DNA of 38,138 nucleotides, from contig RPFO01001572.1 of NCBI GenBank assembly GCA_009746045.1, positions 1 to 38,138 of the forward strand, read 5' to 3'. The DNA comes from Mesostigma viride (Eukaryota; Streptophyta; Mesostigmatophyceae; Mesostigmatales; Mesostigmataceae). How positions within the stretch are numbered: the first letter of the stretch is position 1; every line of letters begins with the position of its first letter. The notes below the pieces were generated by a model, which was given only the letters and a program-made list of their open reading frames with translations, made no database searches and had not been told where the DNA came from. The position numbers and the translations under genes were made by a program. Shown in pieces: positions 1 through 13,500 of the stretch.

Positions 1-3000
1 GATGCGAGAAAAAAACGTGTCTCAAATCCAGGAACCCCCGTCGGTTCATGTCATGCAGCCTAGAAAACTGGGAGCGATGGAAGCCAACAACTAAACGGGA
101 AAGCCGCATTCAAATTGCCTAGCCCACGGGTCACAATTTGGCCGACAGGTAGATGCAGCCAGCCCCAGGCGTGTCGCAGACAGTAATCACTACCGTAGGC
201 CGCGGTGCCGCACCTCGGCGCAGGTTTTTCAGCTGTGCATGGAGAAAAAAACGGTGTCTCAATCCAGGAACCCCCGTCGGTTCATGTCATGCAGCCTAGA
301 AAACTGGAGCGATGGCAGCCACAACTAACGGGAAAGCGCATTTCAAATTCGCCTAGCCCACGGGTCACAATTGGCCGACAGGTTAGATGCAGCCAGCCCC
401 AGGCGTGTCGCAGACAGTAATCACTACCGTAGGCCGCGTGCCGCACCTCGGCGCAGGTTTTTTTTCAGCTGTGCATGTGGAAAAAAAACGTGTCTCAATC
501 CAGGAACCCCCGTCGGTTCATGTCATGCAGCTAGAAAACTGGAGCGATGAGGCCACAACTAACGGGAAAGCGCGCATTCAAATTCGCCTAGCCCACGGGT
601 CACAATTGGCCGACAGGTAAGATTGCAGCCAGCCCAGGCGTGTCGCAGACAGTAATCACTACCGGTAGGCCGCGTGCCGCACCTCGGCGCAGGTTTTTTT
701 CAGCTGTGCATGGAGAAAAAACACGTGTCTCAATCCAGGAACCCCGTCGGTTCATGTCATGCAGCCCTAGAAAACTGGAGCGATGGAGCCACAACACTAA
801 CGGGAAAGCCGCATTCAAATTCGCCTTAGCCCACGGGTCACAATTGGCCGACAGTTAGATGCAGCCAGCCCCAGGCGTGTCGCAGACAGTAATCACTACC
901 GTAGGCCGCGGTGGCCGCACCTCGGCGGCAGGTTTTTTCAGCTGTGCATGGAGAAAAAACGTGTCTCAATCCAGGAACCCCGTCGGTTCATGTCATGCAG
1001 CCTAGAAAACTGGAGCGATGGAGCCACAACTAACGGGAAAGCCGCATTCAAATTCGCCTAGCCCACGGGTCACAATTGGCCGACAGGTAGATGCAGCCAG
1101 CCCCAGGGCGTGTCGCAGACAGTAATCACTACCGTAGGCCGCGGTGCCGCACCTCGGCCGCAGGTTTTTTCAAGCTGTGCATGGGAAAAAAAAACTGTTC
1201 AATCCAGGAACCCCCGTCGGTTCATGTCATGCCAGCCTAGAAAACTGGAGCGATGGAGCCACAACTAACGGAAAAGCCGCATTCAAATTCGCCTAGCCAC
1301 GGGTCACAATTGGCGACAGGTAGATGCAGCCAGCCCCAGGCGTGTCGCAGACAGTAATCACTACCGTAGGCGCGGGTGCCGCACCTCGGCGGCAGTTTTT
1401 TCAGCTGTGCATGGAGAAAAAAACGTGTCTCAATCCAGGAACCCCCGTCGGTTCATGTCATGCAGCCTAGGAAAACTGGAGCGATGGAGCCACAACTAAC
1501 GGGAAAGCCGCATTCAAATTCGCCTAGCCCACGGGTCACAATTGGCCGACAGGTAGATGCAGCCAGCGCCCCAGGCGTTGTCGCAGACAGTAACACTACC
1601 GTAGGCCGCGGTGCCGCACCCGGCGCAGGTCTTTTTCAGCTGTGCATGGAGAAAAAAACGTGTCTCAATCCAGGAACCCCCGTCGGTTCATGTCATGCAG
1701 CCTAGAAAACTGGAGCGATGGAGCCACAACTAACAGGGAAAGCCGCATTCAAATTCGCCTAGCCCACGGGTCACAATTGGCCGACAGGTAGATGCAGCCA
1801 GCCCCAGGGCGTGTCGCAGACAGTTAATCACTACCGTAGGCCGCGGTGCCGCACCTCGGCGCAGGTTTTTTCAGCTGTGCATGAGAGAAAAAAACGTGTC
1901 TCAATCCAGGAACCCCCGGTCGGTTTCATGTCATGCAGCCTAGAAACTGGAGCGATGGAGCCACAACTAACGGAAAAGCCGCAATTCAAATTCGCCTAGC
2001 CCACGGCGTCACAATTGGCGACAGGTAGATGCAGCCAGCCCCAGGGCGTGTCGCAGACAGTAATCACTACGTAGGCCGCCGGTGCCGCACCTCGGCGCAG
2101 GTTTTTTCAGCTGTGCATGGAGAAAAAAACGTGTCTCAATCCAGGAACCTCCCGCGGTTCATTGTCATGCAGCCTAGAAAACTGGAGCGATGGAGCCACA
2201 ACTAACGGGAAAAGCCGCATTCAAATTCGCCTAGCCCACGGGTTCACAATTGGGCCGACAGAGGATGCAGCCAGCCCCAGGCGTGTCGCAGACAGTAATC
2301 ACTACCGTAGGCCGCCGATGCCGCACCTCGGCGCAGGTTTTTTTCAGCTGTGCATGGAGAAAAAAACTTGTCTCAATCCAGGAACCCCCGTCGGTTCATG
2401 TCATGCAGCCTAGAAAACTGGAGCGATGGAGCCACAACTACTAACGGGAAAAGCCGCATTTCAAATTCGCCTAGCCCACGGGTCACCAATTGGCCGACAG
2501 GTAGATGCAGCCAGCCCCAGGCGTGTCGCAGACAGTAAATACTAACCGTAGGCCGCGGGTGCCGCACCTCGGCGCAGGTTTTTTCAGCTGTGCATGGAGA
2601 AAAAAACGTGTTTCTCAATCCAGGAACCCCCGTCGGTTCATGTCATGCAGCCTAGAAAACTGGACGATGGAGCACAACTACTAACGGGAAAGCCGCATTC
2701 AAATTTCGCCTAGCCCACGGGTCACAATTGGCCGACAGGTAGATGCAGCCAAGCCCCAGGCGTGTCGCAGACAGTAATCACTACCGTAGGCCGCGGTGCC
2801 GCACCTCGGCGGCAGGTTTTTTCAGCTGTGCATGGAGAAAAAAACGTGTCTCAATCCAGGAACCCCCGTCGGTTCATGTCATGCAGCTAGAAAACTGGAG
2901 CGATGAGCCACAACTAACGGAAAGCCGCATTCAAATTCGCCTAGCCCACGGGTCACAATGGCCGACAGGTAGATGCAGCCAGCCCCAAGGCGTGTCGCAG

Positions 3001-6000
3001 ACAGTAATCACTACCGTAGGCCGCGGTGCCGCACCTCGGCGCAGGTTTTTTCAAGCTGTGCATGAGAAAAAAAACGTGTCTCAATCCAGAACCCCGTCGG
3101 TTCATGTCATGCACCTAGAAAACTTGGAGCGATGGAGCCACAACTAACGGGGAAAGACCGCACAAATTCGCCTAGCCCACGGGTCACAATTGGCCGGACA
3201 GTAGATGCAGCCAGCCCCAGGCGTGTCGCAGACAGTATCACTACCGTTAGGCCGCGGTGCCGCACCTCGGCGCAGGTTTTTTCAGCTGTGCATGGAGAAA
3301 AAACGTGTCTCAATCCAGGAACCCCCGTCGGTCATGTCATGCAGCCTAGAAAACTGGAGCTATGGAGCCACAACTACTAACGGGAAAGCCGCATTCAAAT
3401 TCGCCTAGCCCCACGGGTCACAATTGGCCGACAGGTAGATGCAGCCAGCCCCAGGCGTGTCGCAGACAGTAATCACTACCGTAGGCCGCGGTGCCCGCAC
3501 CTCGGCGCCAGGTTTTTTCAGCTGTGCATGAGAGAAAAAACGTGTCTCAATCCAGGAACCCCCGTCGGTTCATGTCATGCAGCCTAGAAAACTGGAGCGA
3601 TGGAGCCACAACTAACGGAAAGGCCGCATTCAAATTCGCCTAGCCCACGGGTTCACCAATTGGCCGACAGGTAGATGCAGCCCAGCCCCAGGCGTGTCGC
3701 AGACAGTTAATCACTACCGTAGGCCGCGGTGTCCGCACCTCGGCGCAGGTTTTTTTCAGCTGTGCATGGGAGAAAAAACGTGTCTCAATCCAGGAACCCC
3801 CGTCGGTTCATGTCATGCAGCCTAGAAAACTGGAGCGTGGAGCCACAACTAACGGGGAAAGCCGCATTCAAATTCGCCTAGCCCACGGTCACAATTGGCC
3901 GACAGGTAGATGCAGCCAGCCCCAGGCGTGTCGCAGACAGTAATCACTACCGTAGGCCGCGGTGCCGCACCTCGGCGCAGGTTTTTCAGCTGTGCATGGA
4001 GAAAAAAACGTGTCTCCAATCCAGGAACCCCGTCGGTTCATGTCATTGCAGCCTAGAAAAACTGGAGCGATGGAGCCACAATAACGGAAAGCCGCATTTC
4101 AAATTCGCCTAGCCCACGGGGTCACAATTGGCCGACAGGTAGATGCAGCCAGCCCCAGGCGGTCGCAGACAGTAATCACTACGTAGGCCGCGGTGCCGCA
4201 CCTCGGCGCAGGTTTTTTCAGCTGTGCATGGGAGAAAAAAACGTGTCTCAATCCAGGAACCCCCGTCGGTTCATGTCATGCAGCCTAGAAAACTGGAGCG
4301 ATGGAGCCACAATACTAACGGGAAAGCCGCATCAAATTCGCCTAGCCCACGGGTCACAATTGGCCGACAGGTAGATGCAGCCAGCCCCAGGCGTGTCGCA
4401 GACAGTAATCACTACCGTAGGCCGCGGTGCCGCACCTCGGCGCAGGTTTTTTTCAGCTGTGCATGAGAAAAAAACGTGTCTCAATCCAGGAAACCCCCCG
4501 TCGGTCATGTCATGCAGCCTAGAAAACTGGAGCGATGGAGCCACAACTAACGGGGAAAGCCGCATTCAAATTCGCCTAGCCCACGGGTCACAATTGGCCG
4601 ACAGGTAGATGCAGCCAGCCCAGGCGTGTCGCAGACAGTAATCACTACCGTAGGCCGCCGGTGCCGCACCTCGGCGCAGAGTTTTTTCAGCTGTGCATGG
4701 AGAAAAAACGTGTCTCAATCCAGGAACCCCCGTCGGTTCATGTCATGCAGCCTAGAAAACTGGAGCGATGGAGCCACAAACTAACGGGAAAGCCGCATTC
4801 AAATTCGCCTAGCCCACGGGTCACAATTGGCCGACAGGTAGATGCAGCCAGCCCCAGGCGTGTCGCAGACAGTAATCACTACCGTAGGCCGCGGTGCCCG
4901 CACCTCGGCGCAGGTTTTTTCAGCTGTGCATGGAGAAAAAAACGTGTCTCAATCCAGGAAACCCCCGTCGGTTCATGTCATGCAGCCTAGAAAACTGGAG
5001 CGATGGAGCCACAACTAACGGGAAAGCCGCATTCAAATTCGCCTAGCCACGGGTCACAATTGGCCGACAGGTAGATGCAGCCAGCCCCAGGCGTGTCGCA
5101 GACAGTAATCACTACCGTAGGCCGCGGTGCCGCACCTCGGCGCAGGTTTTTTCAGCTGTGCATGGAGAAAAAAACGTGTCTCAATCAAGGAACCCCCGTC
5201 GGTTCATGTCATGCAGCCTAGAAAACATGGAGCGATGGAGCCACAACTAACGGGAAAGCCGCATTCAAATTCGCCTAGCCCACGGGTCACAATTGGCCGA
5301 CAGGTAGATGCAGCCAGCCCCAGGCGTGTCGCAGACAGTAATCACTACCGTAGGCCGCGGTGCCGCACCTCGGCGCAGGTTTTTTCAGCTGTGCATGGAG
5401 AAAAAAACGTGGTCTCAATCCAGAACCCCCGTCGGTTCATGTCATGCAGCCTAGAAAACTGGAGCGATGGAGCCACACACGTAAACTAAACGGGAAAGCC
5501 GCATTCAAATTCGCCTAGCCCACGGGTCACAATTGGCCCGACAGGTAGATGCAGCCAGCCCCAGGCGTGTCGCAGACAGTAATCACTACCGTAGGCCGCG
5601 GTGCCGCACCTCGGCGCAGGTTTTTCAGCTGTGCATGGAGAAAAAAACGTGTCTCAATCCAGGAACCCCCGTCGGTTCATTGTCATGCAGCCTAGAAAAC
5701 TGGAGCGATGGAGCCACAACTAACGGGAAGCCGCATTCAATTCGCCTAGCCCACGGGTCACAATTGGCCGACAGGTAGATGCAGCCAGCCCCAGGCGTGT
5801 CGCAGACAGTAATCACTACCGTAGGCCGCGGTGCCGCACCTCGGCGCAGGTTTTTTCAGCTGTGCATGGAGAAAAAAACGTGTCTCAATCCAGGAACCCC
5901 CGTCGGTTCATGTCATGCAGCCTAGAAAACTGGAGCGATGGAGCCACAACTACTAACGGGAAAGCCGCATTCAAATTCGCCTAGCCCACGGGTCACAATT

Positions 6001-7343
6001 GCCGACAAGGTAGATGCAGCCAGCCCCGGGTGTCGCAGACAGTAATCACTACCGTAGGCCGCGCGGTGCCGCACCTCGGCGCAGGTTTTTTCAGCTGTGC
6101 ATGGGAGAAAAAAACGTGTCTCAATCCAGGAACCCCCGTCGGTTCATGTCATGCAGCCTAGAAAACTGGAGCGATGGAGCCACACTACTAACGGGAAAGC
6201 CGCATTCAAAATTCGCCTAGCCCACGGGTCACAATTGGCGACAGGTAGATGCAGCCAGCCCCAGGCGTGTCGCAGACAGTAATCACTACCGTATGGCCCG
6301 CGGTGCCGCACCTCGGCGCAGGTTTTTCAGCTGTGCATGGAGAAAAAAAACGTGTCTCAATCCAGGACCCCCGTCGGTCATGTCATGCAGCCTAGAAAAC
6401 TGGAGCGATGGAGCACAACTAACGGGAAAGCCGCATTCAAATTCGCCTAGCCCACGGGTCACAATTGGGCGACAGGTAGATGCAGCCAGCCCCAGGCGTG
6501 TCGCAGACAGTAATCACTACCGTAGGCCGCGGTGCCGCACCTCGGCGCAGGTTTTTCAGCTGTGCATGGAGAAAAAAACGTGTCTTCAATCCAGAACCCC
6601 GTCGGTTCATGTCATTGCAGCCTAGAAAAACTGGAGCGACTGGAGCCACAACACTAACGCGGAAAGCCGCATTCAAATCGCCTAGCCCACGGGTCACAAA
6701 TTGCCGACAGGTAGATGCAGCCAGCCCCAGGCGTGTCGCAGACAGTTAAATCACTACCTAGAGCCGCGGTGCCGCACCTCGGCGCAGGTTTTTTCAGCTT
6801 GTGCATGGAGAAAAAAACGTGTCTCAATCCAGGAACCCCCGTCGTTCATGTCATGCAGCCTAGAAAACTGGAGCGATGGAAGGCCACAACTAACGGGAAA
6901 GCCGCATTCAAATTCGCCTAGCCCACGGGTCACAATTGGCACAGGTAGATGCAGCCAGCCCCAGGCGTGTCGCAGACAGTAATCACTACCGTTAGGCCGC
7001 GGTGCCGCACCTCGCGCAGGTTTTTCAGCTGTGCATGGAGAAAAAAAACGTGTCTCAATCCAGGAACCCCGTCGGTTCATGTCATGCAGCCTAGAAAACT
7101 GGAGCGATGGAGCCACAACTACTAACGGGAAAGCCGCATTCAAATTCGCCTAAGCCCACGGGTCACAATTGGCCGACAGGTAGATGCAGCCAGCCCCAGG
7201 CGTGTCGCAGACAGTAATCACTACCGTAGGCCGCGTTGCCAGCACCTCGGCGCAGTTTTTTCAGCTGCTGCATGGAGAAAAAAACGTGTCTCAATCCAGG
7301 AACCCCCGTCGGTTCATGTCATGCAGCCTAGAAAACTGGAGCG
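1..7343. repeat. Satellite zone 1: indel-noisy monomers
   Basis: These 31 monomers plus a partial share the consensus, but nearly every one carries several single-base insertions or deletions, often next to an identical base or in the T6, A7 and C5 runs. Substitutions are rare. Mean spacing is 234.4 bp against 232 bp in the clean zone, a net gain of about 2.4 bases per monomer. Insertion-biased, substitution-poor noise that stops abruptly near 7280 is typical of uncorrected long-read sequence at a contig edge. True divergence of an old array edge would be expected to show more substitutions. Reading frames called here are broken shadows of the monomer. Confidence 0.9.
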
Positions 7344-7575
7344 ATGGAGCCACAACTAACGGGAAAGCCGCATTCAAATTCGCCTAGCCCACGGGTCACA
7401 ATTGGCCGACAGGTAGATGCAGCCAGCCCCAGGCGTGTCGCAGACAGTAATCACTACCGTAGGCCGCGGTGCCGCACCTCGGCGCAGGTTTTTTCAGCTG
7501 TGCATGGAGAAAAAAACGTGTCTCAATCCAGGAACCCCCGTCGGTTCATGTCATGCAGCCTAGAAAACTGGAGCG
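7344..7575. repeat. Reference satellite monomer (consensus, 232 bp)
   Basis: This clean example represents the family. Visible landmarks are CAATTG near 7400, a GC-rich imperfect dyad at 7463-7483, a T6 run at 7489-7494 followed by CAGCTG, an A7 run at 7510-7516, and a C5 run further on. TTTTTTC and GAAAAAA form a second inverted pair across 13 bases. The 91-codon frame starting at 7344 ends at a TAG and recurs in every monomer with no coding signature. I recognise no known satellite family. Confidence 0.93.
7463..7483. other. GC-rich dyad in each monomer, followed by T6
   Basis: Arms GCCGCGGTGC and GCACCTCGGC flank a single C and can pair over ten positions with one mismatch. Six bases after the dyad comes a run of six T. 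The arrangement is repeated in every monomer. It resembles a hairpin-plus-T terminator shape, but in a eukaryotic satellite it could equally be a replication-pausing or structural element, or chance. Coordinates are for the reference monomer only. Confidence 0.6.
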
Positions 7576-10500
7576 ATGGAGCCACAACTAACGGGAAAGC
7601 CGCATTCAAATTCGCCTAGCCCACGGGTCACAATTGGCCGACAGGTAGATGCAGCCAGCCCCAGGCGTGTCGCAGACAGTAATCACTACCGTAGGCCGCG
7701 GTGCCGCACCTCGGCGCAGGTTTTTTCAGCTGTGCATGGAGAAAAAAACGTGTCTCAATCCAGGAACCCCCGTCGGTTCATGTCATGCAGCCTAGAAAAC
7801 TGGAGCGATGGAGCCACAACTAACGGGAAAGCCGCATTCAAATTCGCCTAGCCCACGGGTCACAATTGGCCGACAGGTAGATGCAGCCAGCCCCAGGCGT
7901 GTCGCAGACAGTAATCACTACCGTAGGCCGCGGTGCCGCACCTCGGCGCAGGTTTTTTCAGCTGTGCATGGAGAAAAAAACGTGTCTCAATCCAGGAACC
8001 CCCGTCGGTTCATGTCATGCAGCCTAGAAAACTGGAGCGATGGAGCCACAACTAACGGGAAAGCCGCATTCAAATTCGCCTAGCCCACGGGTCACAATTG
8101 GCCGACAGGTAGATGCAGCCAGCCCCAGGCGTGTCGCAGACAGTAATCACTACCGTAGGCCGCGGTGCCGCACCTCGGCGCAGGTTTTTTCAGCTGTGCA
8201 TGGAGAAAAAAACGTGTCTCAATCCAGGAACCCCCGTCGGTTCATGTCATGCAGCCTAGAAAACTGGAGCGATGGAGCCACAACTAACGGGAAAGCCGCA
8301 TTCAAATTCGCCTAGCCCACGGGTCACAATTGGCCGACAGGTAGATGCAGCCAGCCCCAGGCGTGTCGCAGACAGTAATCACTACGTAGGCCGCGGTGCC
8401 GCACCTCGGCGCAGGTTTTTTCAGCTGTGCATGGAGAAAAAAACGTGTCTCAATCCAGGAACCCCCGTCGGTTCATGTCATGCAGCCTAGAAAACTGGAG
8501 CGATGGAGCCACAACTAACGGGAAAGCCGCATTCAAATTCGCCTAGCCCACGGGTCACAATTGGCCGACAGGTAGATGCAGCCAGCCCCAGGCGTGTCGC
8601 AGACAGTAATCACTACCGTAGGCCGCGGTGCCGCACCTCGGCGCAGGTTTTTTCAGCTGTGCATGGAGAAAAAAACGTGTCTCAATCCAGGAACCCCCGT
8701 CGGTTCATGTCATGCAGCCTAGAAAACTGGAGCGATGGAGCCACAACTAACGGGAAAGCCGCATTCAAATTCGCCTAGCCCACGGGTCACAATTGGCCGA
8801 CAGGTAGATGCAGCCAGCCCCAGGCGTGTCGCAGACAGTAATCACTACCGTAGGCCGCGGTGCCGCACCTCGGCGCAGGTTTTTTCAGCTGTGCATGGAG
8901 AAAAAAACGTGTCTCAATCCAGGAACCCCCGTCGGTTCATGTCATGCAGCCTAGAAAACTGGAGCGATGGAGCCACAACTAACGGGAAAGCCGCATTCAA
9001 ATTCGCCTAGCCCACGGGTCACAATTGGCCGACAGGTAGATGCAGCCAGCCCCAGGCGTGTCGCAGACAGTAATCACTACCGTAGGCCGCGGTGCCGCAC
9101 CTCGGCGCAGGTTTTTTCAGCTGTGCATGGAGAAAAAAACGTGTCTCAATCCAGGAACCCCCGTCGGTTCATGTCATGCAGCCTAGAAAACTGGAGCGAT
9201 GGAGCCACAACTAACGGGAAAGCCGCATTCAAATTCGCCTAGCCCACGGGTCACAATTGGCCGACAGGTAGATGCAGCCAGCCCCAGGCGTGTCGCAGAC
9301 AGTAATCACTACGTAGGCCGCGGTGCCGCACCTCGGCGCAGGTTTTTTCAGCTGTGCATGGAGAAAAAAACGTGTCTCAATCCAGGAACCCCCGTCGGTT
9401 CATGTCATGCAGCCTAGAAAACTGGAGCGATGGAGCCACAACTAACGGGAAAGCCGCATTCAAATTCGCCTAGCCCACGGGTCACAATTGGCCGACAGGT
9501 AGATGCAGCCAGCCCCAGGCGTGTCGCAGACAGTAATCACTACCGTAGGCCGCGGTGCCGCACCTCGGCGCAGGTTTTTTCAGCTGTGCATGGAGAAAAA
9601 AACGTGTCTCAATCCAGGAACCCCCGTCGGTTCATGTCATGCAGCCTAGAAAACTGGAGCGATGGAGCCACAACTAACGGGAAAGCCGCATTCAAATTCG
9701 CCTAGCCCACGGGTCACAATTGGCCGACAGGTAGATGCAGCCAGCCCCAGGCGTGTCGCAGACAGTAATCACTACCGTAGGCCGCGGTGCCGCACCTCGG
9801 CGCAGGTTTTTTCAGCTGTGCATGGAGAAAAAAACGTGTCTCAATCCAGGAACCCCCGTCGGTTCATGTCATGCAGCCTAGAAAACTGGAGCGATGGAGC
9901 CACAACTAACGGGAAAGCCGCATTCAAATTCGCCTAGCCCACGGGTCACAATTGGCCGACAGGTAGATGCAGCCAGCCCCAGGCGTGTCGCAGACAGTAA
10001 TCACTACCGTAGGCCGCGGTGCCGCACCTCGGCGCAGGTTTTTTCAGCTGTGCATGGAGAAAAAAACGTGTCTCAATCCAGGAACCCCCGTCGGTTCATG
10101 TCATGCAGCCTAGAAAACTGGAGCGATGGAGCCACAACTAACGGGAAAGCCGCATTCAAATTCGCCTAGCCCACGGGTCACAATTGGCCGACAGGTAGAT
10201 GCAGCCAGCCCCAGGCGTGTCGCAGACAGTAATCACTACCGTAGGCCGCGGTGCCGCACCTCGGCGCAGGTTTTTTCAGCTGTGCATGGAGAAAAAAACG
10301 TGTCTCAATCCAGGAACCCCCGTCGGTTCATGTCATGCAGCCTAGAAAACTGGAGCGATGGAGCCACAACTAACGGGAAAGCCGCATTCAAATTCGCCTA
10401 GCCCACGGGTCACAATTGGCCGACAGGTAGATGCAGCCAGCCCCAGGCGTGTCGCAGACAGTAATCACTACCGTAGGCCGCGGTGCCGCACCTCGGCGCA

Positions 10501-13500
10501 GGTTTTTTCAGCTGTGCATGGAGAAAAAAACGTGTCTCAATCCAGGAACCCCCGTCGGTTCATGTCATGCAGCCTAGAAAACTGGAGCGATGGAGCCACA
10601 ACTAACGGGAAAGCCGCATTCAAATTCGCCTAGCCCACGGGTCACAATTGGCCGACAGGTAGATGCAGCCAGCCCCAGGCGTGTCGCAGACAGTAATCAC
10701 TACCGTAGGCCGCGGTGCCGCACCTCGGCGCAGGTTTTTTCAGCTGTGCATGGAGAAAAAAACGTGTCTCAATCCAGGAACCCCCGTCGGTTCATGTCAT
10801 GCAGCCTAGAAAACTGGAGCGATGGAGCCACAACTAACGGGAAAGCCGCATTCAAATTCGCCTAGCCCACGGGTCACAATTGGCCGACAGGTAGATGCAG
10901 CCAGCCCCAGGCGTGTCGCAGACAGTAATCACTACCGTAGGCCGCGGTGCCGCACCTCGGCGCAGGTTTTTTCAGCTGTGCATGGAGAAAAAAACGTGTC
11001 TCAATCCAGGAACCCCCGTCGGTTCATGTCATGCAGCCTAGAAAACTGGAGCGATGGAGCCACAACTAACGGGAAAGCCGCATTCAAATTCGCCTAGCCC
11101 ACGGGTCACAATTGGCCGACAGGTAGATGCAGCCAGCCCCAGGCGTGTCGCAGACAGTAATCACTACCGTAGGCCGCGGTGCCGCACCTCGGCGCAGGTT
11201 TTTTCAGCTGTGCATGGAGAAAAAAACGTGTCTCAATCCAGGAACCCCCGTCGGTTCATGTCATGCAGCCTAGAAAACTGGAGCGATGGAGCCACAACTA
11301 ACGGGAAAGCCGCATTCAAATTCGCCTAGCCCACGGGTCACAATTGGCCGACAGGTAGATGCAGCCAGCCCCAGGCGTGTCGCAGACAGTAATCACTACC
11401 GTAGGCCGCGGTGCCGCACCTCGGCGCAGGTTTTTTCAGCTGTGCATGGAGAAAAAAACGTGTCTCAATCCAGGAACCCCCGTCGGTTCATGTCATGCAG
11501 CCTAGAAAACTGGAGCGATGGAGCCACAACTAACGGGAAAGCCGCATTCAAATTCGCCTAGCCCACGGGTCACAATTGGCCGACAGGTAGATGCAGCCAG
11601 CCCCAGGCGTGTCGCAGACAGTAATCACTACCGTAGGCCGCGGTGCCGCACCTCGGCGCAGGTTTTTTCAGCTGTGCATGGAGAAAAAAACGTGTCTCAA
11701 TCCAGGAACCCCCGTCGGTTCATGTCATGCAGCCTAGAAAACTGGAGCGATGGAGCCACAACTAACGGGAAAGCCGCATTCAAATTCGCCTAGCCCACGG
11801 GTCACAATTGGCCGACAGGTAGATGCAGCCAGCCCCAGGCGTGTCGCAGACAGTAATCACTACCGTAGGCCGCGGTGCCGCACCTCGGCGCAGGTTTTTT
11901 CAGCTGTGCATGGAGAAAAAAACGTGTCTCAATCCAGGAACCCCCGTCGGTTCATGTCATGCAGCCTAGAAAACTGGAGCGATGGAGCCACAACTAACGG
12001 GAAAGCCGCATTCAAATTCGCCTAGCCCACGGGTCACAATTGGCCGACAGGTAGATGCAGCCAGCCCCAGGCGTGTCGCAGACAGTAATCACTACCGTAG
12101 GCCGCGGTGCCGCACCTCGGCGCAGGTTTTTTCAGCTGTGCATGGAGAAAAAAACGTGTCTCAATCCAGGAACCCCCGTCGGTTCATGTCATGCAGCCTA
12201 GAAAACTGGAGCGATGGAGCCACAACTAACGGGAAAGCCGCATTCAAATTCGCCTAGCCCACGGGTCACAATTGGCCGACAGGTAGATGCAGCCAGCCCC
12301 AGGCGTGTCGCAGACAGTAATCACTACCGTAGGCCGCGGTGCCGCACCTCGGCGCAGGTTTTTTCAGCTGTGCATGGAGAAAAAAACGTGTCTCAATCCA
12401 GGAACCCCCGTCGGTTCATGTCATGCAGCCTAGAAAACTGGAGCGATGGAGCCACAACTAACGGGAAAGCCGCATTCAAATTCGCCTAGCCCACGGGTCA
12501 CAATTGGCCGACAGGTAGATGCAGCCAGCCCCAGGCGTGTCGCAGACAGTAATCACTACCGTAGGCCGCGGTGCCGCACCTCGGCGCAGGTTTTTTCAGC
12601 TGTGCATGGAGAAAAAAACGTGTCTCAATCCAGGAACCCCCGTCGGTTCATGTCATGCAGCCTAGAAAACTGGAGCGATGGAGCCACAACTAACGGGAAA
12701 GCCGCATTCAAATTCGCCTAGCCCACGGGTCACAATTGGCCGACAGGTAGATGCAGCCAGCCCCAGGCGTGTCGCAGACAGTAATCACTACCGTAGGCCG
12801 CGGTGCCGCACCTCGGCGCAGGTTTTTTCAGCTGTGCATGGAGAAAAAAACGTGTCTCAATCCAGGAACCCCCGTCGGTTCATGTCATGCAGCCTAGAAA
12901 ACTGGAGCGATGGAGCCACAACTAACGGGAAAGCCGCATTCAAATTCGCCTAGCCCACGGGTCACAATTGGCCGACAGGTAGATGCAGCCAGCCCCAGGC
13001 GTGTCGCAGACAGTAATCACTACCGTAGGCCGCGGTGCCGCACCTCGGCGCAGGTTTTTTCAGCTGTGCATGGAGAAAAAAACGTGTCTCAATCCAGGAA
13101 CCCCCGTCGGTTCATGTCATGCAGCCTAGAAAACTGGAGCGATGGAGCCACAACTAACGGGAAAGCCGCATTCAAATTCGCCTAGCCCACGGGTCACAAT
13201 TGGCCGACAGGTAGATGCAGCCAGCCCCAGGCGTGTCGCAGACAGTAATCACTACCGTAGGCCGCGGTGCCGCACCTCGGCGCAGGTTTTTTCAGCTGTG
13301 CATGGAGAAAAAAACGTGTCTCAATCCAGGAACCCCCGTCGGTTCATGTCATGCAGCCTAGAAAACTGGAGCGATGGAGCCACAACTAACGGGAAAGCCG
13401 CATTCAAATTCGCCTAGCCCACGGGTCACAATTGGCCGACAGGTAGATGCAGCCAGCCCCAGGCGTGTCGCAGACAGTAATCACTACCGTAGGCCGCGGT

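Noticed and set aside
7373-7395. CENP-B-box-like TTCG ... CGGG in each monomer
   Set aside because: The spacing between TTCG and CGGG is nine bases, whereas the CENP-B box needs seven with an A at a fixed place. The match fails on spacing.
7398-7560. RNA polymerase III box A/B-like motifs (TGGCCGACAGG and GGTTCATGTC)
   Set aside because: Both match their consensus only partly, and the distance between them is too long for a tRNA or typical SINE. No tRNA-like fold is seen.
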